From Candidula unifasciata (lineage: Eukaryota; Mollusca; Gastropoda; Stylommatophora; Geomitridae), in NCBI GenBank assembly GCA_905116865.2, contig CAJHNH020000802.1:193501-257500 (forward strand): a DNA stretch of 64,000 nt, in the 5' to 3' direction. This document shows, in pieces, positions 22,363-33,784 of the stretch. Numbering within the stretch: the stretch's first letter is position 1; every line of letters begins with the position of its first letter. A model generated the notes under the pieces. That model ran no database searches, had not been told where the DNA came from, and was given only the letters and a program-made list of their open reading frames with translations. The translations under genes were made by a program, and so were the position numbers.

Positions 22363-23766
22363 TTCGCCCTTCACACTTTTTAACAAAATTGTTTCCTATC
22401 TTCAATTTTATAAAAACTACTCTAATTATACCCGCTACCTAACTAAACCTTATGTGAACATCTAGCCACGTAATGAAAGCATACAACATAACATGTAACA
22501 TCATAAAATTCATGCAGAATAATGAAAACGTGACATGCATACAATAACTAATAGTCAATAATTCTAAAGACATAAAAAAAAAAACGATACAACTCCCTCG
22601 TTGTATTAGCATAACAACCTCTTATTCACTGGTATCCCTAATGAATGTGCGGAGTTGTCTGAAGTATAAAGGAATAGTATCTGAATTCCTCCTTTATAAA
22701 CTCAAACCTGAAAACATTGTATACAAGAAATGACATGCCATGTATCCCCAGTTATCGATAAAATAAAACTCGAAAATGTCATCTCCCCAAGAAAGGGTGA
22801 AAATAGAATCTCTGAGAAAGTCAACATAGATTGAATAATAAGGTATAACCTTTACAGAGTATAAATAATTCTTATACCGTTAGGTATATTAATTGGAGAG
22901 AAATTTCTCGGAAACAATAGTAGCATTTCCTCAAGTCGAATGTACAATGCCACCACCTGTATTTACAGGCATTTATCTACTGTGATAATCCACAGGGTTT
23001 ATTGTTGCTTCCCTAAGAGGTTGCTTCCTCTGTTTAATGCATATCGCATCTTCTGTAAAGAAATAGCCGGCCTATATTCAGTTACCAATCATGTCATGCT
23101 TTGGACTGGCTTATCGTCAAGTACGTTTCTAACTGTGTACCTCAGTAAAGTCTGGTTAATCTCCAATCAGTCATCATTCTGACAGAATGTATAAGAGAGG
23201 TTTTGTGGCCAGTAACTCTCTTAGCGAACATAAAACATGTAGGTATTGTAATCTACACCCACAACCGAACGTGTGGATTTTCACTTGTCCGGGAGAGTAC
23301 AGCACGATAAAAAAAAACGTTCATAGTGCAAAACCAAATGTAAATATTAAATGGTAAGAACAAAACAATGGTATATATTTAATCTTGTAGGACAAATGAC
23401 ATGTAGACACAACAACAGAATATGTGTAGCGAGCGCGGTACCTCTGTACACAGCAATATAGCGTACGTAAATTGTAATTAATGAAACTAATTACTTGTTA
23501 TACACCCTACAATCCCACATTTATTGAACCATTTTACGAGCGATCCCATTTCATTCAGTCATGGGAAAAGGAAAGGAGGGCGATGTGTTGGCGGGTAACC
23601 CCCCTACTCATCAATATAGAGTTCATATACGATTTATAATATCTACTAAAGTATTGTTCCCCTAACAAACTCGGCATACTAATTTGCCGCTTTGTAATTA
23701 ATCCCGCGTGTAGAAAATCATGCCCCCTGCCGATTTCTGTTCGCTATTTGTTAGCCTTTATGCCCA
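22363..23766 (-). other. Internal non-coding region of LTR element
   Basis: No ORF with RT, RNase H or integrase motifs. A purine-rich stretch (GAAGGGCGAA on the minus strand) next to the LTR could be the polypurine tract. The expected pol gene is absent. Confidence 0.6.
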
Positions 23767-24594
23767 TTAGACTCGATATGAAATGAAAGACATTAAAAAT
23801 TGGTTATCTTCTACTGGTTCAGTTATAATATATGTCATTTGTGTCTCGTCAGTCCTACAGCTTCTGTCGATTTCGACCGGTCCAGGTTCAAGATTACCAC
23901 CTTTGCTTCTACAGACTCTTCCTTCTTCTGTTAGTTTGGCTTTCCCTACGTCCCTCTGTATCTGTAAAACTATATTCTTTTTTAGATCTGTATGTGAATT
24001 AATTTCAGAAATTCTTGTCTCATGTTTCTTTCTCTTGTAAGGCGAAGTTTCTACTGTTTCTTCTTCTTCTCTTCTACGATCAAATTTACCGTTAACTGGT
24101 ACTTCTGACGGTTTTAATTCTTTCACACTAGACAGAGTATTAGTCCTGGTTCTAACCGCGACTAAAATTCTACGACCCGTTTTGTTTGTGATCCCAATTT
24201 CACTATCTGCGTCGTAGTTTTCTGAGAATAGATCTACCTTTATGTTACTAACTACAAACGGTAATGTATTTATTCCTTCACCTTCTTCTTCTGTAGGCAT
24301 CACCTGTGCATAAGACAAATCCTGCTGACTTCTTTCTTTAATTGTCCCTACCCTCTCTACTTTCCTATGTGTGCTATTGCTATCTAGCATTTTTACATCT
24401 ACCGCGTTTACTTCCCATAACCATTCCATTGCCAAACAAGCCTCTTTATCTTCTTCTTGTTCCGACTTAACTTTAGTCGTTATTAACTTCTTACGTGTTT
24501 CTATGTTCCCTTCTTCTTTAAAATATTGACCGTGTGTCCCGTTTACAGTTACAGCATTTACTTCGTTAATGTAGCTTTTATTAAACCGTTTCAT
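23767..24594 (-). CDS. LTR element ORF2, unknown, 275 aa
   Basis: Minus-strand ORF from MKRFNKSYINEV; the open frame actually continues upstream without an ATG to about 24720, overlapping the end of the Gag-like ORF in another frame. It may originally have been one product joined by a frameshift. The protein is charged and Glu/Lys/Arg-rich (RRREEEETVETSPYKRKKHE), with no transmembrane segment. I see no protease DTG, no zinc knuckle and no RT motif. Role unknown. It sits where the Gag C-terminus or protease would be in an autonomous element. Confidence 0.6.
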   Translation of the reverse strand: MKRFNKSYINEVNAVTVNGTHGQYFKEEGNIETRKKLITTKVKSEQEEDKEACLAMEWLWEVNAVDVKMLDSNSTHRKVERVGTIKERSQQDLSYAQVMPTEEEGEGINTLPFVVSNIKVDLFSENYDADSEIGITNKTGRRILVAVRTRTNTLSSVKELKPSEVPVNGKFDRRREEEETVETSPYKRKKHETRISEINSHTDLKKNIVLQIQRDVGKAKLTEEGRVCRSKGGNLEPGPVEIDRSCRTDETQMTYIITEPVEDNQFLMSFISYRV

Positions 24595-24706
24595 GGGATT
24601 CCTCTCTTTTAACCCTCTTACTTCTAATCTGTTTGTCTCATCATCAGCAGCGCACGTGCTTTTATTACCTGTCTGCCATAATCCGTTATAGCTACTGACC
24701 TCGCGA

Positions 24707-25072
24707 TTATTTCCTAAGTTTTTGCAATCTTATATTCTTATTGTAGCCTAATTTTCTTAACCTGTCTCTTTTCAGTTCTTCCCATGTTTCTTCTTCATTC
24801 TGCTCTAATCTTCTTCTTATGTGTTCTGAAACCGGGGAAGAACTCATCTGGTATGCTAAACGTTTGATGTCGAAACTTGTCGCACCTGAAAGGAAAGCAT
24901 ACTTTTCTATCTCGTTTACCCACTTTTCAAACTTTTTTGTGTCTTCCCTGAAAGGTTCAATAACCCCTGTTATTCCCTGTCTCCGAACGCTACAATCTAA
25001 TCTGGAGACAGCCTTGCTGACTTCTCCTAAAACTCTGCTGAACTGGGCTTCTACTGTTCCCTGTTCTGCCAT
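24707..25072 (-). CDS. gag: Gag-like protein of the LTR element, truncated, 121 aa
   Basis: Start chosen at the methionine of MAEQGTVEAQFSRVLGEV, because the upstream part of the open frame is AT-rich leader. The segment FREDTKKFEKWVNEIEKYA, followed by WEELKRDRLRKLGY, fits the capsid-domain pattern of Ty3/gypsy-type Gag (W..IE, then a helical region). It ends early, at about a third of the usual Gag length, with no CCHC zinc knuckle. It lies downstream (minus strand) of the right LTR and a 49-bp array. Structural proteins of this kind package element RNA. This one is probably defective unless frameshifted into ORF2. Confidence 0.6.
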   Translation of the reverse strand: MAEQGTVEAQFSRVLGEVSKAVSRLDCSVRRQGITGVIEPFREDTKKFEKWVNEIEKYAFLSGATSFDIKRLAYQMSSSPVSEHIRRRLEQNEEETWEELKRDRLRKLGYNKNIRLQKLRK

Positions 25073-25445
25073 TTTAAAAAAAATCTGGGAAATTAACCAA
25101 TGCACGTAAATTAAAATTGAAAAAACAGAAAATGTCAAATTACCTTGTTGAGTGCGGTCTGAAAAAAAAATTCTCTTTTCACAACACACTGTAATTAAAA
25201 ATCGGCACTGTCCTGGAATTATTTTTTAAGTTAATAGGAAAGGTAGGGAAAGATAAGAAAAGGTTTTCCCTACACCACTGTAAATTGAAAATCACAATAT
25301 ATTTAAACTAATTAATGTTAATGTTCAAGGTTCTTTAAAATCGCGCTTATTTTGCAGTTCCTATTTGTAAAATCGGACAGCTGACAGTTCTTGACTTTCC
25401 TATAGTCTTCCGAGTGTGTAAAGTTAGGAAAGTTTATATTATGAG

Positions 25446-25876
25446 AACGGGCGCGTCCCCCTGATTCTAGTGTAGACGGTTTGCTCCAGGATAGAACGGG
25501 CGTTTCCCCCTGATTCTAGTGTAGACGGTTTGCTCCAGGCTAGAACGGGCGCGTCCCCCTGATTCTATTGTAGACGGTTTGCTCCAGGCTAGAATGGGCG
25601 TGTCCCCCTGATTCTAGTGTAGACGGTTTGCTCCAGGCTAGAACGGGCGCGTCCCCCTGATTCTATTGTAGACGGTTTGCTCCAGGCTAGAACGGGCGTG
25701 TCCCCCTGATTCTAGTGTAGACGGTTTGCTCCAGGCTAGAACGGGCGTGTCCCCCTGATTCTAGTGTAGACGGTTTGCTCCAGGCTAGAACGGGCGTGTC
25801 CCCCTGATTCTAGTGTAGACGGTTTGCTCCAGGCTAGAACGGGCGTGTCCCCCTGATTCTAGTGTAGACGGTTGGC
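25446..25876. repeat. 49-bp minisatellite inside LTR element leader, about 9 copies
   Basis: The unit contains GAACGGGCGTGTCCCCCTGA and TTCTAGTGTAGACGGTTTGC. It lies between the right LTR and the Gag-like ORF, in the 5' leader of the element. Copies are almost identical. Confidence 0.95.
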
Positions 25877-26098
25877 TCCAAAAGGTGGTGCAGGCTGTTG
25901 GTCTGGTTTACGTCTCTCTATTCTGATGACGGTTTTTCTCGACTTATCTTACTCAGCAGGCACAATCATAAACTTGCTTTTAGTTCACCTTTTTATAGCA
26001 GTTGCTTATTTGTTATGTTGTAACAGCAGTCTTGTTTTTTAAAGATGTCGAGTACACAAGACTGATCGTTGGTCACGGCATCCAAATATCCTCACACT

Positions 26099-27374
26099 TG
26101 TAAACGGGGCGTCTGTATACATCCCCCAAGAAATAGATGTGCCCAAGTCGGCCAAGTGGAATGAATATGGTTCGCATCTCTCTTCAATCGTACTCAAGAA
26201 CAAGGCCAGTGATGTAATCAATTACATAAGAGCTGGTTTATTCATAATATTCTCGTCACACACATTTCATAAATTCAATAAGCAATAGTATATGAACACT
26301 CCTTATTACTGGCTATTCATATGCCTCTACGAGTTCCTTAACCACTGTTCTGGCTAAACTCCAAGTTTAACATATACCTTCTAAACGAAGTAAGGCACTA
26401 GTTTTCTCCTAACCGGTTTCTCTAGCGGTCTAGCCCTAACTGTCTTCTCATGGCGGTTCCGGGGCTAACTCACTGTTCTAGTTAAACTCTAAGTTTAACA
26501 TATCCTTCTAAACGAAGTAAAGCACTAGTTTTCTCCTAACCGGTTTCTCTAGCGGTCTAGCCCTAACTGTCTTCTCCAGCGGTTCCGGGGCTAACTGTCC
26601 TCTCCAGCGGTTCCGGGACTAACTGTCCTCTCCAGCGGTTCCGGGACTAACTCACTGTTCTAGTTAAACTCTAAGTTTAACATATCCTTCTAAACGAAGT
26701 AAAGCACTAGTTTTCTCAACTGGTCTCTCAAGCAGTCCGGGACTAACTGTCTTCACATGGCGGTTCCGGGGCTAACTGTCCTCTCCAGCGGTTCCGGGCC
26801 TAACTAACTTCACATGGCGGTTCCGGGGCTAACTGTCCTCTCCAGCGGTTCCGGGACTAACTAACTTCACATGGCGGTTCCGGGGCTAACTGTCTTCTCC
26901 AGCGGTTCCGGGACTAACTAACTTCTCAAGCGGTTCCGGGGCTAACTCACTGTTCTAGCTAAACTCCAAGTTTAACATATACCTTCTAACGAAGTACAGC
27001 ACTAGTTTTCTCCTAACCGGTTTCTCTAGCGGTCTAGCCCTAACTCTCTTCTCCAGCGGTTCCGGGGCTAACTTTATTCCCCCGCTTTCCCGCTCTTTCT
27101 GGCGTACCTTCTCCATCACTTCTCTGTCACCTGTCTTTGGTGGTCACGTTTGGATGAACGTATCTCATCAGCTGGTCACAGTTCACGGGCACTCGTCGAA
27201 TGTTTCATCCCTCACTGTCAGATGTCATGGCGGTGTGTTCTGCATAGCTGGCTAGGCCATGGCTTTCTAATCACCTATTTCTGTCATTTCACACAGTGAT
27301 GGATTAGTACGCCGTGTGGTGGTCTGAAATGTATGCTTGTTCATTTAACCCCTTTCTGCCTATATTTCATTACA
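26099..27374 (-). mobile_element. Right LTR (element 5' LTR)
   Basis: 1276 bp, TG...CA ends, followed by the GTAA target duplicate at 27375-27378. It is about 210 bp longer than the left LTR because of extra tandem copies of the TCCAGCGGTTCCGGGACTAA / TTCTAGTTAAACTCTAAGTT blocks. Inside, the expected primer-binding site is not adjacent; a TGGATGCCGTGACC stretch occurs about 17 nt in. I do not assign a tRNA. Confidence 0.8.
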
Positions 27375-27910
27375 GTAAGACATAGCAAACGCCTTAACAT
27401 ATTGCATATCTATAAACCTAGAATAGACCTATACAAAACAAGCTTAGCGTACTCTGCAGCTCAGCTGTAGAATAACCTACCACCGGAAATAAAAAAATAT
27501 CAATAACCCCTATAGATACAATCATAAACTATTCGAATATTATCTCACTACAGACTATATGCCCCCTTAAAAGATTATAGTATGTTAAGGCTATGATGTA
27601 TTTCCATGAGATGTCTTGATAATTTTTTAATTTTTTTTTAAACTAAAGGTTATTATTATTGTTTAAAACTGAAGATGCCAGTCGAATGGATTTCAATTAT
27701 TGCAACTAATATTTAATTGGTTTTGATGATGTTTATATTATGCAACCTTTTAGACTTACATCATTTTTGGAACATGCTTATTATTATACTCTTTAAATTA
27801 GAGCACATTCCAGCATGTGTAATTAAGACTTAGATATTGTAATGTTGTTTTTTTTTCGCCCTTTTTTTCAACTTTTCTATATTTCTTACAATTTTAATTT
27901 TGCATTCCTC

Positions 27911-28000
<90 letters not shown>

Positions 28001-28136
28001 ATGAAACGAGGTACAAAAGAAAAATTGTATGAATGGATTTGAGTGGAAGGGCAGAATGTTAGACGGGCCTGCGTGCCCAATTCTTAACCTTTTGTAAAAA
28101 AAAGTTTGTTCGTTCAGTCGTTCGTTCGTTTGATTT
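27375..28136 (+). mobile_element. CR1/L2-like LINE, 3' part after LTR insertion
   Basis: Continues the LINE broken at 21297: KRLNILHIYKPRIDLYKTSL, then AAQL..NLPPEIKK, the typical C-terminal motif of CR1/L2-type ORF2. The 3' UTR ends GACGGGCCTGCGTGCCCAAT and a (GTTC)n tail at about 28108-28132. The same tail occurs in reverse at 55381-55470. Confidence 0.8.
27917..27997. repeat. (ATT)n microsatellite
   Basis: Pure trinucleotide run in the LINE 3' UTR. It explains the poly-Leu and poly-Asn ORFs. Confidence 0.97.
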
Positions 28137-28139
28137 CGA

Positions 28140-28495
28140 CCCTAGTACCAAGAGCTGACTGCAATGGAAAACTCCTGAATGTAGAATTTGCCTAGAAAAA
28201 CCTCAACAGCCACAAAATGTGGGGGTTGGTTATGCAACGTCCTGAAAAGGAAATACAACTAACCTTTTTTTTAAAAAAACTGGCAAAGGTTCTACCTTGT
28301 GAGTTTGTATGCGCAGGGTGTCCTTAATGTCCAGTATCAACCGTCAGACTGGTCGACCCCTGCCACTTATTCAAGAAACTACCTCTCACTAATGTTCTGT
28401 CCATTTTTAAGAGCATCGTTTGCATTTAAGAAATAATAAAGATTTAAAAAAAAACTCTAGACAAAGAAGACAAAATGATGACCACATATGTACAC
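28140..28495. other. No recognisable feature
   Basis: Nothing supported. Confidence 0.4.
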
Positions 28496-28496
28496 A

Positions 28497-28502
28497 GACA
28501 CA

Positions 28503-28584
<82 letters not shown>

Positions 28585-28612
28585 ACACATATATATACAC
28601 ACACACATTCCA
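28497..28612. repeat. (CA)n(TA)n microsatellite
   Basis: Compound dinucleotide run. Confidence 0.95.
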
Positions 28613-28745
28613 CAGATTTACAAGACGCTTTTTGGTTACAGCCGGAAAATATTATTTCCTTAGGTAATTATCTTGCCCTGACATCGGAAAATGTCATATA
28701 CCCAGTTAATCATCTTTTGTTGAGTTTGGAAAATTGCCATGCCCC

Positions 28746-29322
28746 GAAGTTAGTCATCTGCTTGCTAGTCAGTCAGTTACCGTGGACTTGACATTACTGA
28801 ACACAGTCCTGGGAAGCCGTAGTTAGTAATCTGCTGGCTAGTCAGTCAGACACCGTGGACTTGACATTACTGAACATAGTCCTGGGAAGCCGTAGTTAGT
28901 CATCTGCTGGCTAGTCAGTCAGACACCGTGGACTTGACATTACTGAACACAATCCTGGGAAGCCGTAGTTAGTCATCTGCTGGCTAGTCAGTCAGACACC
29001 GTGGACTTGACATTACTGAACATAGTCCTGGGAAGCCGTAGTTAGTAATCTGATGGCTAGTCAGTCAGACACCGTGGACTTGACATTACTGAACACAGTC
29101 CTGGGAAGCTGAAGTTTGTCATCTGCTGGCTAGTCAGTCAGACAACGTGGACTTGACATTACTGAACATAGTCCTGGGAAGCCGTAGTTAGTAATCTGAT
29201 GGCTAGTCAGTCAGACACCGTGGACTTGACATTACTGAACACAGTCCTGGGAAGCTGAAGTTTGTCATCTGCTAGCTAGTCAGTCAGACACCGTGGACTT
29301 GACATTACCGAACACAATCCCA
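28746..29322. repeat. 73-bp minisatellite, 8 copies
   Basis: The unit contains GAAGCCGTAGTTAGTCATCT, GCTGGCTAGTCAGTCAGACA and CCGTGGACTTGACATTACTG. Alternating sub-variants (GCCGTAGTTAGTAATCTGAT and GCTGAAGTTTGTCATCTGCT) recur in pairs, suggesting duplication of two-unit blocks. Confidence 0.95.
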
Positions 29323-29917
29323 GGAATACTTCCTAGCTTCACAGCTTACACAGCATCAGTCTATACCAAAAATTCAGTAAATGTTTGTTTGATAGAGTGA
29401 TTCCAAAACTGTGAGCATATTAACAGGGGCGCCGCGAAATATTGTAAAAGCTTTATAATTAATTTAATCAAGACAGTTGGCCTAACTAAAAAAACAAACA
29501 AATTAAGAAATTATCTAGATTTTGAGTGTGTGATTTTTTGTGTGTGTGTTGGACCCTGTATAACGGCGCCCATATGGAAGTGCTTGCGTCAAAGCTTCTG
29601 AGTCCTGCACTGAATCAGGTTTTAGAACGTGTGGTGATTCTAATTTTATAGAATTTCATCCATTGAAACCTGTGTGAGGATATGGGAGCCAAACATTTGT
29701 CATTGTTGTACTATAGCAGTGTACGAAGGCACGTACCACATGTTAGCTACTATTACTGATACCAGATTACGCCGTGTAGATTCTGAGACGCGATTTGTGT
29801 ATGTGTCTGTGTGTGTCAGCGGGTGTGTTCGGCGGTGGCCTAGAGGTGAACCACAACACAGCGTGTCAACGAAACTTTAAAGTGCAAAAACAGAAGCCGA
29901 AGAAGAAGGCAACTTAC
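29323..29917. other. No gene seen
   Basis: Intronic to gene B. I see no repeat or coding signal. Confidence 0.4.
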
Positions 29918-30111
29918 GGTGTCGGTCACATCTGAGCCTGGTCTTAGCGCCATCAGCAAAATGTATGGGCTCCAGTCGGTTTCTAGCAGGTGGGAAATAT
30001 TTCCCTGAACTGTCGCAGAAAATGTATATAAGTCTAGGTTTGCCCGGGCTCCGGTATCACAGGGGGTTATTACTCTGGGATTTGTGAGGAGTATTCTCTG
30101 ACAAACAGTCC
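29918..30111 (-). CDS. Gene B exon 1 of those visible (64 codons)
   Basis: Minus-strand exon of 194 bp, acceptor GTGTCTTTAG and donor ACC|GTAAGT, phase 1 in and phase 0 out, matching the phase-0 entry of the exon at 16541. It begins GTVCQRILLTNPRV and ends RPGSDVTDT. It has two cysteines and one sequon (NIS). Because it enters in phase 1, at least one upstream exon (probably with the signal peptide) must lie above 30.1 kb. I searched to 51 kb by eye and found none I trust. Together with exons 2 and 3 it gives about 230 residues of ectodomain. Confidence 0.6.
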
Positions 30112-30249
30112 CTAAAGACACAATATCAGTATCACGTAGTTAATTGGTGTTGTTGTTGAGGTATTTTTGTGTTTCAAAATGAGTATATTTTCTTGTATAA
30201 AACTGATTTTAGAATAGGCACATTCAGAAAGGTTGCGGTAGTCATGTGT

Positions 30250-30970
30250 TTTTCATTGTTCAGATGTCGAAGATTTATACTGTGGATCTTCTAATTTTTT
30301 TTCTAGAAACTCGTCTGCTCTTCGGCTAGTATTTTTTTTCAGATTTTGCTTTCCATCTGTTAAGCAGGATCTTTAGCAATATTTTGCTTGCGTGGGGGAT
30401 AAGATCAATAGTTCTATAATTGTTGCAACTTTTCAGACTTTTTTTCTTTGGCAGTGGAATCACCAACGATTGTGTCCATTCATTGGTCCACTTTGTTGCT
30501 ACTCACATTCTCTGGCACACTTCTGTCATCCGAATTTCACAAGTCCAGCTGCGACATTGTCCACACCTGGCGATTTACCATTTGTTAGTGAGCGTATCGC
30601 CTACCTTAAATTTCTCTCTCAATGTTTCAGCGTCGCCAACTTCTATATTTTCTTAAACAATACGGTCTGGGAGTTTTAGTGTCAGCTTTTACTTCTTGAT
30701 TATATATGTCTTTACAATACTCCGTCTATCTCTCAAATATTGCTGTTTTTTATTTCCTGTCTAGTACTTTCCTGTGTATCAGGCATTAGGGGCTTTTGTG
30801 GTTTCGTTAGTCTGTTATTGCCTCGTAAGCTGTCTTAGCGTTGCTCTGTTGTAGACCAACACTGATAGACTCACACTGGTGTTTAATCCATTTTCTCTAG
30901 CCATCTTCACTTGTGTCGGTACGTTCCCTTTTACTATGCTAAATTGCTCTGCTGCTGCTGCTGAAACATC
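30250..30970 (-). pseudogene. Endonuclease-RT LINE relic, minus strand
   Basis: The reverse complement reads LTNGKSPGVDNVAAGLVKF (about 30530-30590), then WxFHC and LLKILLNRWKAKSEKK. This matches in order the LKNGKSPG.D.IPAEL... and ..KILL.R region of LINEs such as the one at 16620-19222. Stops and frameshifts throughout. It lies just upstream of the gene B exon at 30111. Confidence 0.6.
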
Positions 30971-31066
30971 GAATTAATTCAAAGATGTCACCTGTTATCC
31001 ATGCTTTACCTGGTATCTTCTTTGTTTCCAAAGATTTATTCTGCTGCATCCAAGATTCTTTCGTTC

Positions 31067-31545
31067 AAGCTTTGTGTCCCTCGTTCACGCTTTGTGTCCC
31101 TCGTTCACGCTTTGTGTCCCTCGTTCACGCTTTGTGTCCCTCGTTCACGCTTTGTGTCCCTCGTTCACGCTTTGTGTCCCCCTCGTTCACGCTTTGTGTT
31201 CCTCGTTCACGCTTTGTGTCCCTCGTTCACGCTTTGTGTCCCTCGTTCAAGCTTTGTATCCCTCGTTCACGCTTTGTGTCCCTCGTTCACGCTTTGTGTC
31301 CCTCGTTCACGCTTTGTGTCCCTCGTTCACGCTTTGTGTCCCTCGTTCACGCTTTGTGTCCCTCGTTCACGCTTTGTGTCCCTCGCTCACGCTTTGTGTC
31401 CCTCGTTCACGCTTTGTGTCCCTCGTTCACGCTTTGTGTCCCTCGTTCACGCTTTGTGTTCCTCGCTCACGCTCTGTGTCCCTCGTTCACGCTTTCTGTC
31501 CCTTGTTCACGCTTTGCGTTCCTTGTTCACGCTTTGTGTCAGTAA
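31067..31545. repeat. 20-bp minisatellite, about 24 copies
   Basis: The unit is GCTTTGTGTCCCTCGTTCAC. Since 20 is not a multiple of three, all three plus frames cycle through the same 20-residue repeat. The ORFs are artefacts. Confidence 0.97.
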
Positions 31546-31721
31546 ATTAACATCTTCTTCGGGGGTTTGAATAATAAAGCAATAATAAGAAATTGTATGG
31601 TCAAATATAGTCAAAGGTCTAAGTGACAAGTGTCATGTCGACACACTCAGTAAACATTGCATTGCCTAAGGGCCCTAGCAAGTTCACATGTTGTCTAGTT
31701 CTGTAACTTTGTTCTTCAAAT

Positions 31722-32110
31722 TGGGAGAGCTGCTTGGTCTCGAGGTATGGGGTCTGCCTCGAGTGCTGGAGGTTCTGGGCTCAAGCTCCCGAGAAGGCTA
31801 CATTTTTCTCACGTGGACTTCTAGTAATTTCCCCTGGTGTATGGGTAGTTAGATCGGACCCCATGTATACTGTTGCGCACGTAAATCAAAATTCCTTGGA
31901 AGTTGAAAATCGAAAAGAGTAGCCCAAGAGCGCTGCCCGGGGAAAATTAGGAGTTTAAAATCTATCCAGAGTATTTCAGGATCCTCGCCGGTAGTACGGA
32001 GTTCGTGCACTGGACCGAGCTTCTTCAGACTCAGGCTTGAGCTAGAAGTAGAACGGAACACTAAGGGGTTACTGCCTTTATGCCGTGATGTTGTTTAAAC
32101 CCTAAACCTT
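31722..32110 (+). mobile_element. tRNA-derived SINE family 1, copy 2
   Basis: Head with GGTTCTGGGCTCAAGCTCCC (B-box-like), then GTGGACTTCTAGTAATTTCC, GCGCTGCCCGGGGAAAATTA and CAGGATCCTCGCCGGTAGTA, in the same order as in copies 1 and 3. Confidence 0.8.
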
Positions 32111-32690
32111 AAATCTGAAACCTATTAGTGTAACCTGTTTATTCGCCTGCTTGCTCATCGCTAAAGATGAAACATTTATAGGAGATAAAATATTAGGTGT
32201 CTAAACAATAGGAAAACACTGAGATAATGTAAAAGGCAAATGTAAAAATAGGTATACTCAATTCTGATTTTAGGGCACACATTGACAGGTCACAATAAAA
32301 AATGTGAAGAGGAAAGAGACATGAAGCAATCAGTTATGATTAATTTGAGTTAGACAGAAGATGATTTGACGGGCTTCTAGTACTAAAAGGTGTGGGCAAG
32401 TGGGACATGAATGATACGATTTGTGTGGGATTCGCGGTAACAGGATGTCACTGATCTCGCTGCACTGAAAGTAAAGAGAGACATCGAAATGAACATTGAT
32501 TGCAAATAGGATACGACCGGGACGTTTGAGGAGAAATGCACACGACACTCGATGCCAACGATAGCTTTATTTGCCGTACCGTAGATTCTTTCTCAAAGCT
32601 ATCTGGTCTTGCTAACCACACTGACTATTGTCATGGCGGTGATTTTTCTATCTCTTCCTTTGCAAAGTCTAATGATATCACCGGAAGCAA
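32111..32690. other. No recognisable feature
   Basis: Nothing supported. Confidence 0.4.
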
Positions 32691-32895
32691 CTGTGGTGTA
32701 GCGGCTAGTCGCTCGACTACGGATCCAAAGGTCGTGGGTTGAAATCCGCATAGTGCCTCAGTAGTTTTTCCCAACATGACATTGACTCCCGGGCCGACCT
32801 TACATGGCGACCAGGTAGAGTCATGGGAGATAACGGAAGCCAGCGTGATGTTGACCGCATCAGCCACAGGCCGTTTGGTCAATCAAACATGAGTT
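32691..32895 (+). mobile_element. SINE family 2 (tRNA-like)
   Basis: The head GTGTAGCGGCTAGTCGCTCG and GGTCGTGGGTTGAAATCCGC resemble A and B boxes of a pol III promoter. The body (CATGACATTGACTCCCGGGC, GATGTTGACCGCATCA) matches the copy at 50250-50425 and the fragment at 9545-9640. Confidence 0.65.
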
Positions 32896-33009
32896 GAACA
32901 TCGTCTGTCAGATACATCGCTGGCGAGCACAGGCACCATCTCTTTTGACTTTTACTTAATTATATCAATTGAAAAGTTTGGAAATTGGGTACCACTTAAT
33001 CACTCAAAG

Positions 33010-33190
33010 ACGCACGCACACACTCACGCACACACACACACACACACACGCACACACACACATACATACCCACTCACCAATTTACATATACCGATAGAAA
33101 ATAGCAAGCAACGCAAACACACAAACATAAACGCTCACATACACACACACACAGCCACACACACACACAGCCACACACACACACACACAG
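33010..33190. repeat. (CA)n-rich microsatellite
   Basis: Interrupted CA runs. Confidence 0.9.
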
Positions 33191-33353
33191 ACACATAGCC
33201 ACGAATATCAATTAAGTTAGAAAGACAAAAAAAACTGGAAACGTTTACCTTTGACAATCGTCAACATTAGTATCATTTGAGTTATCATCTGCATGTTGCT
33301 TCATCTACAGGTAACATCTCTTGTATCTGCTGGTTCTGACAACAACAACAGTT

Positions 33354-33536
<183 letters not shown>

Positions 33537-33784
33537 TGTACAAAAGATGTCACCGACAAACTAAAGAGGCACTGATTCAGACATGACACACGTGACCTTA
33601 CAATAGTGAAACAATTGGCTTCATTATTATTCTCATCTTCTGATATTTGTACCCCCAAAGGTGCACAGGCCTTCATCAAACGATTCTGCCGTTTACACTC
33701 ACGTGCACGTAATCCCACGTCCTTCTGGTCGTTGCCACAACATTCTCTAAATCTTTTTTATGTGGGGGAGGGAGGGTAGGGGGA

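Noticed and set aside
24707..24730. Programmed frameshift site between the Gag-like ORF and ORF2
   Set aside because: A run of five A lies at the overlap, but it does not fit the canonical slippery heptamer. It may simply be a mutation.
30392..30679. Plus-strand ORF of 95 aa
   Set aside because: Antisense of a LINE reverse-transcriptase relic.
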